Source of the DNA: Moanibacter sp964542645
Lineage (GTDB): Bacteria; Verrucomicrobiota; Verrucomicrobiia; Opitutales; UBA2987
Direction of reading: 5' to 3'
Length of the DNA: 64,000 nucleotides
Assembly: GCA_964542645.1 (NCBI GenBank)
Contig: CAZIUG010000003.1
Location: forward strand, 124,001-188,000
The position numbers were made by a program, and so were the translations under genes. A model generated the notes under the pieces. That model was not told where the DNA came from. It ran no database searches and saw nothing but the letters and a program-made list of their open reading frames with translations. This document shows, piece after piece, positions 35,795 to 44,893 of the stretch. Each line of letters begins with the position of its first letter. The stretch's first letter is position 1.

Positions 35795-36799
35795 CTATAG
35801 ATATACCTTTCGGCCTAACCGAGCAGATTCGAAGGCGGATTCGACAATTTTGAGGGTGCCGATGGCGGAATCGGCTGTGAAGGAGGGGACTTGTTCCCCT
35901 CGAATGAATTTTTGGATCGATGCAATCGTCGGCTGGAAAGGAGGAACACCCGAGTTGATTTCTTCGGACCGAATCTTGGTGTTGACTTGTTTCCTCGTCA
36001 CCACATCAAAGGTGCTCGTTTCCCGTGGGTGGAAGGGAGAAGGGATATCAAGATAGCCGTTTGAGCATTCAACTCGGGCATGTTGGCTGCCGCCGCTGTC
36101 AAAGGCACTGTACAGTGTTGCAGTCACCTCATTAGGATACTCAAGGATGAGGACGGTTCGCAAATCTACTCCTGATTCTTCATCAATATTCATGATGGCA
36201 TGGACGCTTATAGGATCGGCACCTGCGATGAAGCGGGAGAAGGTGATGGGATAAACACCTCCGTCGTAAATACTGCCACCTCCTAATTCTTTGATCATCC
36301 GGATATCAGTCTTATCCTGTAAGTTGAATGTCATCCCTGAACTAATGTGGCGCAGAGGTCCGAGTTCTTCCGAATTCAGGATTTCACGGATGCGATAACT
36401 TTGAGGATGATGAAGGAAGACGAAGGCCTCGAATAGGAGTACCCCTGACAATTTACAGGCCTCCACCATTTTCTGGCCCTCGATTGAGGTGATCGCTAAC
36501 GGCTTCTCACAGAAAACGTGCTTTCCCGCTTTCGCAGCACGGATGGTCCACTCAGGGTGTAGATTATTAGGCAACGGATTATAGATTGCATGGATGTCTT
36601 CGCGATCGAGGAGTGCCTGGTAGCTTCCCAATGCCACGGGAATGTTGTACTTGCGAGCAAAGGTCTCAGCTCGTCGTTGATCACGGCTCGCTACTGCGAG
36701 AACTTTAGCATGTGGGGTCAATTGGGCCGAGGGAATGAATGAGCGGGGACCGATTCTCGCGGTACTAAGTATACCCCAATTGACGAGTTGATTGGACAT
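35795..36799 (-). CDS. Gfo/Idh/MocA family oxidoreductase (dihydrodiol/xylose-dehydrogenase-like)
   Basis: A 334-residue NAD(P)-dependent dehydrogenase. The nucleotide fold begins WGILSTARIGPRSFI near residue 8, with SRDQRRAETFA after it, which fits NADP. FCEKPLAIT near residue 95 is the EKP motif. The later motif GGSIYDGGVYPI near residue 174 replaces the classic DxGxHxxD with D-x-x-x-Y, as in the dimeric dihydrodiol dehydrogenase and glucose-fructose-oxidoreductase-like branch, where Tyr serves as the acid. Length is normal. No clear ribosome binding site precedes the ATG. Substrate unknown. Confidence 0.9.
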   Translation of the reverse strand: MSNQLVNWGILSTARIGPRSFIPSAQLTPHAKVLAVASRDQRRAETFARKYNIPVALGSYQALLDREDIHAIYNPLPNNLHPEWTIRAAKAGKHVFCEKPLAITSIEGQKMVEACKLSGVLLFEAFVFLHHPQSYRIREILNSEELGPLRHISSGMTFNLQDKTDIRMIKELGGGSIYDGGVYPITFSRFIAGADPISVHAIMNIDEESGVDLRTVLILEYPNEVTATLYSAFDSGGSQHARVECSNGYLDIPSPFHPRETSTFDVVTRKQVNTKIRSEEINSGVPPFQPTIASIQKFIRGEQVPSFTADSAIGTLKIVESAFESARLGRKVYL

Positions 36800-36912
36800 A
36801 ATCAGTTGAGCCTACAAGGAGTGAGAGTTAAAAGTGAACTATAATTAATTATCTGCAGCTATAAGATTTGGAGTCATAGAGCGGATTCCGAATCTGGTTT
36901 GTAAAGACTGGA

Positions 36913-37755
36913 TCAATGGGAAGAACGACAGCATCCGAGAGCGATACGATGCATAATGCGTTTGAACCCATGGTAGTCGTTTACCGGATTGTGTTGGGCA
37001 CAGCGATTATCCCAGAGCGCAAGTGTGCCTTTCCCCCATCGCAAACGAGAAGTGAATTCTGGCTTGATCTGATGTTGGAAAAGGTATTCGAGCAAAGGGA
37101 GACTCTCCTGTTCCGTCCAGCCTTTGAAATGAGTTGTATGGGCGCAGTTAAGGTAGAGTGCTTTACGTCCAGTTTCCGGATGGGTGCAGACCACTGGATG
37201 GGCAGCGCTAATTGACCTTGTTTCTTGGCCCGTTTGACGTAGGCGTTCTATTCGAGTATTAGCCATATCAGGCTTCGTTGAGGAGTTGACACCGATCAGG
37301 CCTTCAAGTGTTGCCTTCATGCCCTCCGAAAGAGTTTCGTAGGCCATGTACTGATTAGCGAACAGAGTATCGCCTCCGTAAGGTGGGACTTCGAGTGCGT
37401 AGAGCATGCTTGCAATGGGTGGGTTCTCTAGGTACGCAGTGTCTGAGTGCCAGACCCCACCAAAATTCACTTTTTCGTCCTCTAGCTTAACTACTTCTGT
37501 GATAAGCGGAAAATCAGGTAGTCCTTTAAGTTGGGGATATTCGATGGGCTCACCGAACATTTGAGCGAATTTGAGCTCTTGTTGCGGGGCGATGTCTTGG
37601 TCGCGAAAGAAGATAACTAGATGGTCCAAGAAAGCTTGGCGTATCTCTGATTCGACTTCCGCTCCTAAGGGTTTTGAGAGATCCACACCTGATAGCTTAG
37701 CACCAAGAGCACCTGCTATCGGGTGAACGGTGATGTGTCGAAAGTTACGCTGCAC
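36913..37755 (-). CDS. TauD/TfdA family Fe(II)/2OG dioxygenase
   Basis: A 280-residue alpha-ketoglutarate-dependent dioxygenase of the taurine/2,4-D type, with the usual length. VHPIAGALGAKLSGVDL near residue 10 is the family start; VWHSDTAYLENPP near residue 101 gives His and Asp iron ligands, LWDNRCAQHNPVNDY near residue 246 the distal His and HRIAL near residue 269 the 2OG-binding Arg. Such enzymes open sulfonates, chlorophenoxy acids or related compounds. GTG start. It shares strand with the Gfo/Idh/MocA gene downstream and is separated from it by 113 bp, so cotranscription is possible. Confidence 0.94.
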   Translation of the reverse strand: MQRNFRHITVHPIAGALGAKLSGVDLSKPLGAEVESEIRQAFLDHLVIFFRDQDIAPQQELKFAQMFGEPIEYPQLKGLPDFPLITEVVKLEDEKVNFGGVWHSDTAYLENPPIASMLYALEVPPYGGDTLFANQYMAYETLSEGMKATLEGLIGVNSSTKPDMANTRIERLRQTGQETRSISAAHPVVCTHPETGRKALYLNCAHTTHFKGWTEQESLPLLEYLFQHQIKPEFTSRLRWGKGTLALWDNRCAQHNPVNDYHGFKRIMHRIALGCCRSSH

Positions 37756-38174
37756 GAGGTGTTCTATAGTTTAAGAGTTAGCCGGCAATTGAGGAGCTAA
37801 GAGTTGTGTCTGGATGGAACTTATATGGAAAACAGGCAGCTCTAGGCTCGTCTAGTACTTGTGGAAGTACATCAGGGTCTAAATTGCGAGGCTCAAAAGC
37901 AAGCTAATGAACTAGATGCAAAGTTGCGATTGTAAGACCTCGGAGAAGGTTTCAGAAATGCTCTCACTCCTCTTTTATCAATAATCGAATATCAACAATA
38001 GCCTGGTCGGCCGTTGCAGCGAGTTTATCGTAAGACAGTCCTGTATCTTTTATGAGATCCTATTTGGCTTTTGTTATGGATCTTCCTAAGTTATTAACTC
38101 AGCATGCTGTTAGTGATGTACATATGCGGCAGTTCCGCATCGCATGGGCGCAAAAGGCTATTGAGGATATAACG
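37756..38174. other. divergent gene-free region
   Basis: About 420 bp between the minus-strand TauD gene and the plus-strand enolase-superfamily gene. The frame of the latter is open back to 38052, but the start at 38175 has the ribosome binding site and the family N-terminus. I see no operator or promoter I would defend. Confidence 0.4.
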
Positions 38175-39275
38175 ATGGGTAACGAACACGAAGACAAAGC
38201 TTCGAGTATTCGGGTAAGTGGATTGACGGCAATTCCAGTGGGAAGGAAGGGATACGTAAAGGTTGAAACCAACGCTGGAGTTGTCGGGTGGGGTGAAATT
38301 AATAATATGGATACGAAGGTTGCGTGCGCTTTGGCAGTTTCCCTTTCCCAGATAATTATTGGGGAAAATCCGACCCGGACAGAGCATCTATGGCAGCGGA
38401 TGTTCCGGGCTCACCGCAATCTCCGAAACGGCGGTCTTATGATGCACACTATTTCTGCGATTGACATGGCGCTTTGGGATATCTGCGGTAAGCTACACGG
38501 AGTTCCGGTCTATCGACTATTAGGTGGACCGTGTCGGGATAAGATTTGGATGTATCCAGGACCGAATGCGATTAAAACATCGCCTGGCGGACCGCAGAAT
38601 TTCGCTGGAACGCCGGTGGAGATAAAGGGACTCTTACAGAAAATAAAGGAGGCACGTGAGAAGGTTGGTCCCGATGGAGCAGTTATGTTTGATGCCCATA
38701 GCTGTATGCCACCTCCCATCGTCAAACAATTTGCAGGTTTCTTAAAGCCCGATGACCTATTGTTCCTCGAAGAGGCTTGGGTGCCAGGAAATATCGAGGT
38801 TATGCGGAAGGTGAGAGAGTCTGTCCCAGTTCCCTTGGCAACTGGTGAACGCGATCGAACTATATGGGAAGTCCGCGAAATATTAGAGGCCCAAGTCATA
38901 GATATCCTTCAGCCGGATTGCGGCCATGGTGGAGGAATCTCGCAAATGCGGAAGGTTGCTGCTCTGGCTGAGGCTCACTACGTACCCATTGCGCCGCATT
39001 GCACCATGTCGAATTTGGGTAGAACAGCTAGTCTTCACGTTGCTGCTTCCGTGCCCATGTTTCTTATTCATGAGGGGTACGACAACGTTCTTCCGGAGGA
39101 TGTCGCTATTAAATCATGGGTGATGGACGACGATGGGCATGTCTCTCTGCCAGAAGGTCCGGGACTGGGCGTTGAAGTGAACGAAGCCCGGGCTATAGAA
39201 GTCGGCCAGACTACTGAGCAGAAATTCGAATGGCCCAACGCAAGATTACGGGACGGGGCTGTCTCGGATTATTGA
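38175..39275 (+). CDS. mandelate racemase/muconate lactonizing enzyme family protein (galactonate/mannonate-dehydratase-like)
   Basis: A 366-residue acid-sugar dehydratase candidate. The start at 38175 is preceded by GAGG 8 nt upstream. The capping domain runs to about residue 120 (LWDICGKLHGVPVYRLLGG). In the barrel, VMFDAHSCM near residue 170 gives the first metal Asp, FLEEAWVPG near 196 the second ligand, ATGERDRT near 222 the third, DILQPDCGHGGGIS near 245 and IAPHCTMSNLG near 272 the Asp/His side. The ERDR and PHCTMSNLG sequences are typical of the galactonate and mannonate dehydratase groups. A function in sugar-acid dehydration is likely; substrate unknown. Confidence 0.93.
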   Translation: MGNEHEDKASSIRVSGLTAIPVGRKGYVKVETNAGVVGWGEINNMDTKVACALAVSLSQIIIGENPTRTEHLWQRMFRAHRNLRNGGLMMHTISAIDMALWDICGKLHGVPVYRLLGGPCRDKIWMYPGPNAIKTSPGGPQNFAGTPVEIKGLLQKIKEAREKVGPDGAVMFDAHSCMPPPIVKQFAGFLKPDDLLFLEEAWVPGNIEVMRKVRESVPVPLATGERDRTIWEVREILEAQVIDILQPDCGHGGGISQMRKVAALAEAHYVPIAPHCTMSNLGRTASLHVAASVPMFLIHEGYDNVLPEDVAIKSWVMDDDGHVSLPEGPGLGVEVNEARAIEVGQTTEQKFEWPNARLRDGAVSDY

Positions 39276-39478
39276 TGAATCTAGGATATCAGGTGTGTAG
39301 GTATCTTACTTCGATGTAGTTTTTTAGCTATATTTCATACGCTTTCATTCAATCCGAATACTTACAACTTCCCGCACCCACTTAATTTTGGTGATCTTCA
39401 GAACAGAAAGAAAAGAGAAGGATTCCTGCTTTGTTGCGGGAACACCGGCCAAGAGGAGTTGATAGACGATTTTACGGA

Positions 39479-40465
39479 CTATTGGCTAGAATTAGGTAAG
39501 GCTACATCACCTTTGGCTGTTACAGTACTTGCATGTTCGATGGGAGGAAATCCGTGTTGATCGCGATGATACTGCGAATCGAAATGTTGCGTGCTCTTAA
39601 ACCATTCGTGACGACCGTCAACGGATTCTTCGTAAACGTGATCCAGTAGCTCCTGTTTCTCTTCATTTCCCATGGGCTTGAAGTTTCTGGCTATGTTCAA
39701 GTCTTGTTCTAGATTCTCGAGGGACTCGATCCCACAGACTAGGGTACTGATCGATAACGTCAGAGAGAAACGTCGACACTGTTCGGCAGTCAACCCGAGT
39801 TCAGTAATGGGTTGTCCGCGTCCCGCGAGACACTTCATCCCGATGGCGCCAATATTCCGGCGGTTGAGTTCAGGAAGGATCTCTTTCTGAAAACTTCGAT
39901 AGTGTGCATCCATAAGGTTGATTGGCAGTTGGCAGGTATCCCAGTCAAAGTCACGATCTAGCATTTTTTTAAGAATGTGCGGACTTTTGTGGCCTGTGAA
40001 TCCAATAAATCGTACCTTCCCGGCTTCACGCGCTGCCAGCGCGGTTTCCATGGCGCCGCCTTCGCGAAAAATTAGCTCGGGATCATTGTCATAATTAATC
40101 TCGTGGAATTGCCAAACGTCGATGACATCGGTTTGAAGGCGGCGCAAACTGTCATGTAGCTGCACTTCCGCCTTCTCGCTATCGCGGGCACAGACTTTTG
40201 TCATTAGGGTGACTTGGTCACGATTGCCTTTTAAGGCCAGTCCCATCCTGCGTTCCGATTCACCTTCACCATATTCCCAAGCAGTGTCCATGAAGGTGAG
40301 TCCAGCATCGATCCCCATTTTCACCATTCGTACCGACAACTTTTCGTCAATGTGGGGACGGACAAAATGACCACCACCGAAGCCGATGATTGAAACTTCT
40401 AATCCAGTTCGTCCTAGAGTACGGACTGGGAGACCTGCGGAATTGTATCTTAGAGTCTCAATCAT
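39479..40465 (-). CDS. aldo/keto reductase
   Basis: A 328-residue AKR with all four catalytic residues: Asp in FMDTAWEYG near residue 60, Tyr in the same motif, Lys in TLMTKVCAR near residue 88 and His in WQFHEINY near residue 119. The C-terminal part (VCGIESLENLEQDLNIA near residue 242) is the NADP-phosphate-binding end, followed by a 60-residue tail that is longer than in typical AKRs. It reduces sugar or keto-steroid carbonyls with NADPH. It ends a minus-strand run that begins at 47182, and it is convergent with the enolase-superfamily gene. Confidence 0.93.
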   Translation of the reverse strand: MIETLRYNSAGLPVRTLGRTGLEVSIIGFGGGHFVRPHIDEKLSVRMVKMGIDAGLTFMDTAWEYGEGESERRMGLALKGNRDQVTLMTKVCARDSEKAEVQLHDSLRRLQTDVIDVWQFHEINYDNDPELIFREGGAMETALAAREAGKVRFIGFTGHKSPHILKKMLDRDFDWDTCQLPINLMDAHYRSFQKEILPELNRRNIGAIGMKCLAGRGQPITELGLTAEQCRRFSLTLSISTLVCGIESLENLEQDLNIARNFKPMGNEEKQELLDHVYEESVDGRHEWFKSTQHFDSQYHRDQHGFPPIEHASTVTAKGDVALPNSSQ

Positions 40466-40581
40466 TACCTGTCATCTGTTCGGAAGTTCGTTAAACTGGA
40501 AAATATTGGACGTGAGATCAGCCACGTTTCGTAAATGTGTTTAGAGGACAATTCTCCTCCCTTAAAATGCTAAAAGATTTC

Positions 40582-41340
40582 CTATGGTAACGGTTCAAAC
40601 TCCTCAGATAGATCACGCTGCATTGTCGGTCGGATGATCAATTCAGGTATGTTCGTCCTTATAGGAAGATTAGCAATGTGGCAAATGGTGGCAGACGTTT
40701 CCTCAACGTCCACCATTTGCTGACGAGCTTCGGATGATGGAGGGATTGGACGTTTGTCAAGAATTGGAGTTGTGACTTCGCCAGGGATAATAACGCTGGC
40801 CCGAATTCCTGTATTTGGGAGGTCGGCGTTAATAAAGTGAGTAAAGTTAATAATTGCAGCCTTAGCGGCGCTATAGGCCGCGCCGCTTAATGGACCGGGC
40901 GTCAAAGCGGCGATGGAAGAAACATTGATAATTGTGCCTTCTCTCGCCTCTAGCATCGCGGGTACCACAGCTTGAGTACAGAAGATTGTTCCAACTAGGT
41001 TGGAATTAATAACCCCATGTATCTCCTCCGGAGTACTGGTCAACAACCTACGGTGGGGAGAGCTGTGCCCAGCATTGTTCACCAAAATATCTATTCGGCC
41101 AAATATATTGAGAGTCTCTTTGGCCATTTTATGAGTAGCAATATGATCAGCTACATCCAGAACAAAGGCTTTGGCGATGCCTCCGTCAGCTTCGATTTGA
41201 TCTTTGACAGCTTCGATTTTTTCAGCCGTTCGGCCAATCAATACGACCTTAGCACCCTGTTGTGCCATTTTTGTCGCTGCTCCGCGGCCAATACCACTTC
41301 CGCTTCCAGTGATGATACATACTTTGTTTTTTAAACTCAT
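40582..41340 (-). CDS. classical short-chain dehydrogenase/reductase
   Basis: A 252-residue SDR. TGSGSGIG near residue 11 binds the nucleotide, Arg in IGRTAEK after strand 2 points to NADP, NNAGHS near residue 90 is the family NNAG, NVSSIAA near residue 140 holds the catalytic Ser, and YSAAKA near residue 157 the Tyr and Lys. Length and order are normal. The substrate is unknown. It lies between the deacetylase gene (290 bp upstream) and the AKR gene (116 bp downstream) on the minus strand. Confidence 0.94.
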   Translation of the reverse strand: MSLKNKVCIITGSGSGIGRGAATKMAQQGAKVVLIGRTAEKIEAVKDQIEADGGIAKAFVLDVADHIATHKMAKETLNIFGRIDILVNNAGHSSPHRRLLTSTPEEIHGVINSNLVGTIFCTQAVVPAMLEAREGTIINVSSIAALTPGPLSGAAYSAAKAAIINFTHFINADLPNTGIRASVIIPGEVTTPILDKRPIPPSSEARQQMVDVEETSATICHIANLPIRTNIPELIIRPTMQRDLSEEFEPLP

Positions 41341-41630
41341 CAGGCAATTATCTCTTGCGTAAAATTTGTTGGGTAATCCCGTGTTCTGCTCTATTTTTTG
41401 GATTCACATAAAACTGACGCGCGGTAGATTAGAACATGGTGATAGGCAGTGATCAAGAAGACATTCTGCACCCGTACCGCCAAGTTAAACTTATACAGTG
41501 TGACCTATGTCTCTTCCGTACCGTTCATGGCGAAAGATCAAATTAGAAAATATCGAAAAGCAATACGAGTAAGCACATGCGCACTATGAAAAATTGCTCA
41601 CCAATAGACATGAGAACTCATGTGGATACT

Positions 41631-42371
41631 CTAGTTACAAGCAGCACTTCTCTGCCGTCTGATATGGCAGGCGACTGATGCCACGGGAGCGCACCAGAGA
41701 TCATCCTGCCGTCTTGCTATGTATTCACAGAGTAACTGGAAATCATATTTACTAGTGGTTAGACGGTCACCGTTGATGTCGTGAAAGACCAGGACGACCC
41801 ACTGCTTTTGTCCCACTGCTAACTCTTCGACCATTCCGATCATCTCGAACGCACTCATTCGTTCACAGGGACAACCTCCAATACAGGCGATATCAACTTT
41901 TTCAGGAACATTGGCAAAGCCATATTCCTGAATGCCTCGCCCAGCTATAAACTGTTTTTCAATGAGCGGAATGTAACTCTTTCGGCTTAGGCCGAGACCA
42001 ATGTCGGTGTGATAGCAGGGATAACAGAACGTCCATTTCTCCTGGGTTGGGGCAATTTCTTTGAGACGTGATTGTGCCTTACTGATGTCACTCTCTAGGC
42101 TTTCAAGAGTCATATCGCTGTAATAGACTCCTTCTACTGAATTGTGATTTGGGGGTCTCGGATGCGAGGCCGAATGATTACCAATCTCGTGGCCGCGTCT
42201 AGCAACCTCCCGCCAAGGAGACAATTTCTTGCGCCAATCAACACCATTCGGAATCAGATAGAAAGTTCCCTTTAGATCCAACCGATTCATGATCGGGAGA
42301 GCGTGTTCAAGTTGCGTTGATCTACCGTCATCAAAAGTAAGTGAGATTGCACCTTGGTGAGGAGAGAACAC
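41631..42371 (-). CDS. polysaccharide deacetylase (NodB-like)
   Basis: A 246-residue CE4-type deacetylase. SLTFDDGRS near residue 10 gives the catalytic base Asp and a metal Asp, GHEIGNHSASHP near residue 60 the two His ligands, FCYPCYHTD near residue 115 an active-site loop, and LVFHDINGD near residue 196 the catalytic His. GTG start. There is no signal peptide or membrane anchor, unusual for enzymes that act on peptidoglycan or chitin, so the substrate may be an imported acetylated sugar or amide. It is the middle gene of the 39479-47182 run. Confidence 0.9.
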   Translation of the reverse strand: MFSPHQGAISLTFDDGRSTQLEHALPIMNRLDLKGTFYLIPNGVDWRKKLSPWREVARRGHEIGNHSASHPRPPNHNSVEGVYYSDMTLESLESDISKAQSRLKEIAPTQEKWTFCYPCYHTDIGLGLSRKSYIPLIEKQFIAGRGIQEYGFANVPEKVDIACIGGCPCERMSAFEMIGMVEELAVGQKQWVVLVFHDINGDRLTTSKYDFQLLCEYIARRQDDLWCAPVASVACHIRRQRSAACN

Positions 42372-42496
42372 TAAAAGTCCTTATTTCGATAATTCGGGAA
42401 CTATGACTGACTGTTCCTTAGTTTTCTACGTCTCGGTTCGGAAAAACACTAAAGAGTTTTGATTCGATCGATGTCTGATTCTCAGAAATTAGCTGC

Positions 42497-43444
42497 CTAA
42501 TCAGATTTCCCGCTCATTTCCTCATGCTGTCCACGAACCATCTCGAGCTGATCCCTATCCCAGGTCTCGTTTTGTTGTAGGGCATAGAGAGATGTATAGC
42601 CTCCTGACCAGTCGGGCGGAATTAAACAGGGGCGGGAGTCATGGTGGGCCCATTTAGCAGGAGAACCGCGGACTATTGAGCCAGCATATTTGGAGGGTAA
42701 AGGATTATAAGTGTAGGGAATCGCATCGGCACTGGAGTAAGCATTGAGTAAAAGCGGGCGCCCTAGGTCTGAAAGATTCTGAGCCGAGCCATGAACTACT
42801 CTGCAGTTATGGATTGTAACGGATCCTGCAGGTCCGGGTAGGTATGTTGCTTTCGACACATCGGCACTGGCCAGGTCCTCATCGTTCAAGTTACCAACCC
42901 ATTGACCGTCGTCGTTGAACTGATCGTACAATGGCCCTTTATGTGATCCAGGTATTGCGCCCAAAGGGCCTTGGTTAGGACTACAGTCATAGAGTAGGGT
43001 ACCCATCGTCAGCGGAGAATAATTGGTATGTGGCCAGTAACTGATATCCTGGTGCCATTTTACCTCTTCACCGCCCTTAGCCCACTTGAAATTCAGCTTG
43101 GAATGATGGAACTTTACATTGGGCCCTACCAGGTCAGCTGCTATATCGGCCAGAAGGGATTCTGAGGCGAATTCCCAATAGGCCGGATGATGCTCTACCG
43201 GACTGGACAATCGACGAAGTCTTGGTTCTTCCGGAGTATGGCTCGGCTCGAGGTCAAAGATAGCATCTGACTTAGTCAATGCACGACTGCGTTCGACAAT
43301 CTCATCCGTTACTTTAATCAATCGTCGAATCCAATGATCCGGGATTATACTTTCTACTAATAGATAACCGTTCTCAAAGTAACTTTCGCGTTGTGCTTTA
43401 GAGAGTACCCTTGGCGGCTGGTGGAGAATTTTTTCAGGTTCCAT
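42497..43444 (-). CDS. phytanoyl-CoA dioxygenase (PhyH)-like Fe(II)/2OG dioxygenase
   Basis: A 315-residue member with an N-terminal extension before YFENGYLLVESIIP near residue 22. Iron and cosubstrate sites are complete: KWHQDISYWP near residue 129 (HxD), AIPGSHKGPLYD near residue 163, the distal His in CRVVHGSAQN near residue 218, and Arg in LGRPLLLNAY near residue 229. A long C-terminal tail contains charged and aromatic repeats but no known domain. The gene is 132 bp downstream of another PhyH-like gene on the same strand and 125 bp upstream of the deacetylase gene; a shared substrate is possible. Confidence 0.92.
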   Translation of the reverse strand: MEPEKILHQPPRVLSKAQRESYFENGYLLVESIIPDHWIRRLIKVTDEIVERSRALTKSDAIFDLEPSHTPEEPRLRRLSSPVEHHPAYWEFASESLLADIAADLVGPNVKFHHSKLNFKWAKGGEEVKWHQDISYWPHTNYSPLTMGTLLYDCSPNQGPLGAIPGSHKGPLYDQFNDDGQWVGNLNDEDLASADVSKATYLPGPAGSVTIHNCRVVHGSAQNLSDLGRPLLLNAYSSADAIPYTYNPLPSKYAGSIVRGSPAKWAHHDSRPCLIPPDWSGGYTSLYALQQNETWDRDQLEMVRGQHEEMSGKSD

Positions 43445-43576
43445 ATGGGATTATCCATTTGCTAATTATTTCCACCTTTTGTATCAACAATAAACCTCTC
43501 TTCTAGAAAGATTTGTCCCAACGAGAATAAACCTGGAACTGCCTATTTGGCAAAAGAGTGCTTTGCTATGATTGGG

Positions 43577-44683
43577 CTAGAAGATGGGTACATCTCCTTG
43601 AAAAGCTTTGCATGCTTGCGCAGAGAGTTTTCCACTAGTTTCCATACGATTTACCCAGTGGAACGGTACGCTTTCTGCCCACTTGGCTGGGGCGGCTTTG
43701 GGATCTGGAGTTCGGAATGCCATGAGCAATCCCCAGCGGGTGGGTAATCCCGGGTTACGGTTGCCGACATGGTGCGGCATATGGTGGACAAAGGAAACCA
43801 TGCTTCCAGGAGGCAACGTTAAATGAGCAATTTCCAGCGGTTTGCCCGTGAAAGGATGAATCTTTCCCTTAAGCCAGCCGCTTTTCATTGCATCATCATC
43901 ATCAGGACGCGGGGTGTTCCACTTGTATGGGATACGGTAGAGGTGTGCGCCAGGAATTACCGCGAGTTGCCCTCCGTCCTCGGGAGAGGCACCGTCGGGA
44001 TAGCATAATGTCCGGATGCATTGGAGCTCAAGAAATTTTCGGGTTACCGATTTGTCTGTACCTATGGGATCTTCAACCTCATAGCGCCCGTCTCGATATT
44101 GGTGTGCATGCCAGGTTCTTCCAGATCCGGACGCCCGGTTGAGCACGAAACAGTGATCTAACACGAATCGATTGCCGAGTAGCTTGCTGAAGAGTTTTTT
44201 CATCTGCGGGTGAGCCGTGATGACTTCGAGAGTGAAGTCATCATAGCAAAAAGGAGAATATTCTGGCATAATTCCCTGTGACTCAAATCCTCGAGTGACG
44301 AGGGAAGAGCCGGGGCCGTGGAGGCCGTGTTTATGCATGTAGCCACGACATTCGGCAGTCCTGAGAAACTGAGGCATCTGCTCTGATCCACCACAGCATC
44401 CGTCAAGAAACTCCGGCGTGATTTGTTCTGGGGGAGGGGGCGGCAGGTCTATACTTGGAAAATCGATTGAAGCCCAGTCTGTATCCACCAGGACACGGTC
44501 ATTCATGCTTTGCAGTTTCTTAAGGCTCTCCGTCCACCGTTGGCGGCCGGTGTTGGTCAGTATCCCTTCCCAGACCCAGTATCCTTCCTGTTCGAAGGCA
44601 GTACGATCAAAAGCGTCAAGGACTTCGGTCCGTAGAAGATCGGTTACGCTACGGGCAGGAAAAGACTTATCAGGTGCATTCAT
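43577..44683 (-). CDS. divergent PhyH-like protein with HxH iron motif
   Basis: A 368-residue jelly-roll protein related to PhyH by overall order: FEQEGYWVWEGIL near residue 30, the proximal motif TWHAHQYRDG near residue 190, AVIPGAHLYRIP near residue 241, a distal HHMPHHVGN near residue 305 and Arg in TRWGLLMAFRTPD near residue 320. The expected HxD is HAH, so the usual aspartate is lost or has moved; a carboxylate in RDG lies five residues downstream. It is longer than typical PhyH proteins because of an insert at residues 75-150. Activity and substrate are unknown. Confidence 0.75.
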   Translation of the reverse strand: MNAPDKSFPARSVTDLLRTEVLDAFDRTAFEQEGYWVWEGILTNTGRQRWTESLKKLQSMNDRVLVDTDWASIDFPSIDLPPPPPEQITPEFLDGCCGGSEQMPQFLRTAECRGYMHKHGLHGPGSSLVTRGFESQGIMPEYSPFCYDDFTLEVITAHPQMKKLFSKLLGNRFVLDHCFVLNRASGSGRTWHAHQYRDGRYEVEDPIGTDKSVTRKFLELQCIRTLCYPDGASPEDGGQLAVIPGAHLYRIPYKWNTPRPDDDDAMKSGWLKGKIHPFTGKPLEIAHLTLPPGSMVSFVHHMPHHVGNRNPGLPTRWGLLMAFRTPDPKAAPAKWAESVPFHWVNRMETSGKLSAQACKAFQGDVPIF

Positions 44684-44893
44684 GATACTGTTTCGATGTT
44701 ACGATTAGATTTGTAGAGAATTACCTAATTCCCTATTTCATTTCAATCTTAGCGACTTACTCTAGCCCTGTAACGAAAGCAGGAGCGGTGGTCTCTGTCC
44801 CCTCATCTTATAAAAGTCTATTGTTTAGGATTAAATGTTTTCGAGAATGAAATTAATTTTCTACACGCAGCTTCTTCATTACAATTCTTTCGT

